Origin: Larimichthys crocea
Lineage: Eukaryota; Chordata; Actinopteri; Sciaenidae
DNA length: 64,000 nt
NCBI RefSeq assembly: GCF_000972845.2
Contig: NC_040016.1
Span: forward strand, 13,226,701 to 13,290,700
Direction of reading: 5' to 3'
In this document: positions 63,774 through 64,000 of the stretch, one piece after another
Numbering within the stretch: position 1 is the first letter of the stretch
How the letters are laid out: each line of letters starts with the position of its first letter
Position numbers and translations under genes: made by a program
Notes under the pieces: model-generated
Databases searched by the model: none
What the model was told of the DNA's origin: nothing
What the model saw: the letters and a program-made list of their open reading frames with translations, nothing else

Positions 63774-64000
63774 ATCATCTCTCTTTGACGACACGGTTTC
63801 ACTCTCACTTCCTGCAAGATTATAATCATCATCTTGACGCATGTGCTGTCCAGCTTGTTATCTATCTATGGTATGGACTTTACTCCATATATATCTTTAC
63901 TTGACAATGCTGTTATACTAGTTAACAAATACGTCCTTCATATACAGAATGCATAGTACAGCTACTTGCTTTAGGAACGGTAAGGTTCGTTTCAGGCGAC

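Larger units (their letters stand above)
62217..64000 (+). other. kcnab2: kcnab2 3'UTR, continuing to the window edge
   Basis: No further gene or splice signal is apparent after the stop. I saw no AATAAA or ATTAAA up to 64000, so the poly(A) site probably lies beyond the window or uses a variant signal. The stretch holds AT-rich blocks near 62520-62630, a GT-rich microsatellite near 63509-63575 and a CTT repeat near 63752-63773. The UTR extent is inferred. Confidence 0.6.

Noticed and set aside
1..64000. tRNA, rRNA, CRISPR arrays, operons or a prokaryotic system
   Set aside because: None seen; the window is a spliced vertebrate locus and no direct-repeat spacer array or clover-leaf sequence was noticed.

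Overview
This is a vertebrate genomic window, almost certainly from a teleost fish. Exons are short and introns long, every splice site I could read is GT-AG, microsatellites are abundant, and several interspersed repeats have a fish character. I found one gene, on the + strand: kcnab2, which encodes Kvbeta2, the aldo-keto-reductase-fold beta subunit of Shaker-type (Kv1) potassium channels. The paralogue is chosen by residues typical of Kvbeta2, such as the MYPESTT start, the [13 protein letters not shown] segment and [14 protein letters not shown] cannot tell kcnab2a from kcnab2b.

Layout. From 1 to 14697 there is no recognisable coding sequence: upstream or distal 5' sequence, with repeats and a 42-bp tandem duplication. 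The conventional Kvbeta2 first coding exon lies at 14698-14865 (ATG at 14789), followed by a 42-nt cassette exon at 17453-17494. Two further alternative first coding exons lie downstream. One at 22616-22989 encodes an unusual 124-residue N-terminus behind a TATA-like element. One at 36532-36743 encodes a Kvbeta1.1-like 'ball' N-terminus starting MQVSLVC. Thirteen common exons from 49635 to 62216 encode the complete oxidoreductase core. The 3'UTR begins at 62217 and seems to run past the window end, since I saw no AATAAA or ATTAAA.

Joining the exons gives proteins of 367 residues (MYPES form with cassette), 353 (without cassette), 398 (MQVS form) and 452 (MFAGG form). All junctions keep frame. 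In 367-residue numbering, Asp85, Tyr90, Lys118, Asn158, Ser188, Arg189, Gln214, Lys254, Arg264, Gly323, Ser325, Gln329, Glu332 and Asn333 all fall where the catalytic and NADPH-binding residues of Kvbeta2 are expected.

The most notable points are these. The Kvbeta2 locus carries a Kvbeta1/Kvbeta3-type inactivation-ball exon with the redox cysteine at position 7. It also carries a long first exon that I do not recognise from any known Kvbeta isoform. The 42-nt cassette holds a Ser-Pro-Lys-Arg Cdk-type site. In the large intron, two arms of about 1.3 kb form a near-palindrome that ends exactly at the window's only N gap, and a second copy of its loop follows; this is either an inverted duplication or an assembly problem.
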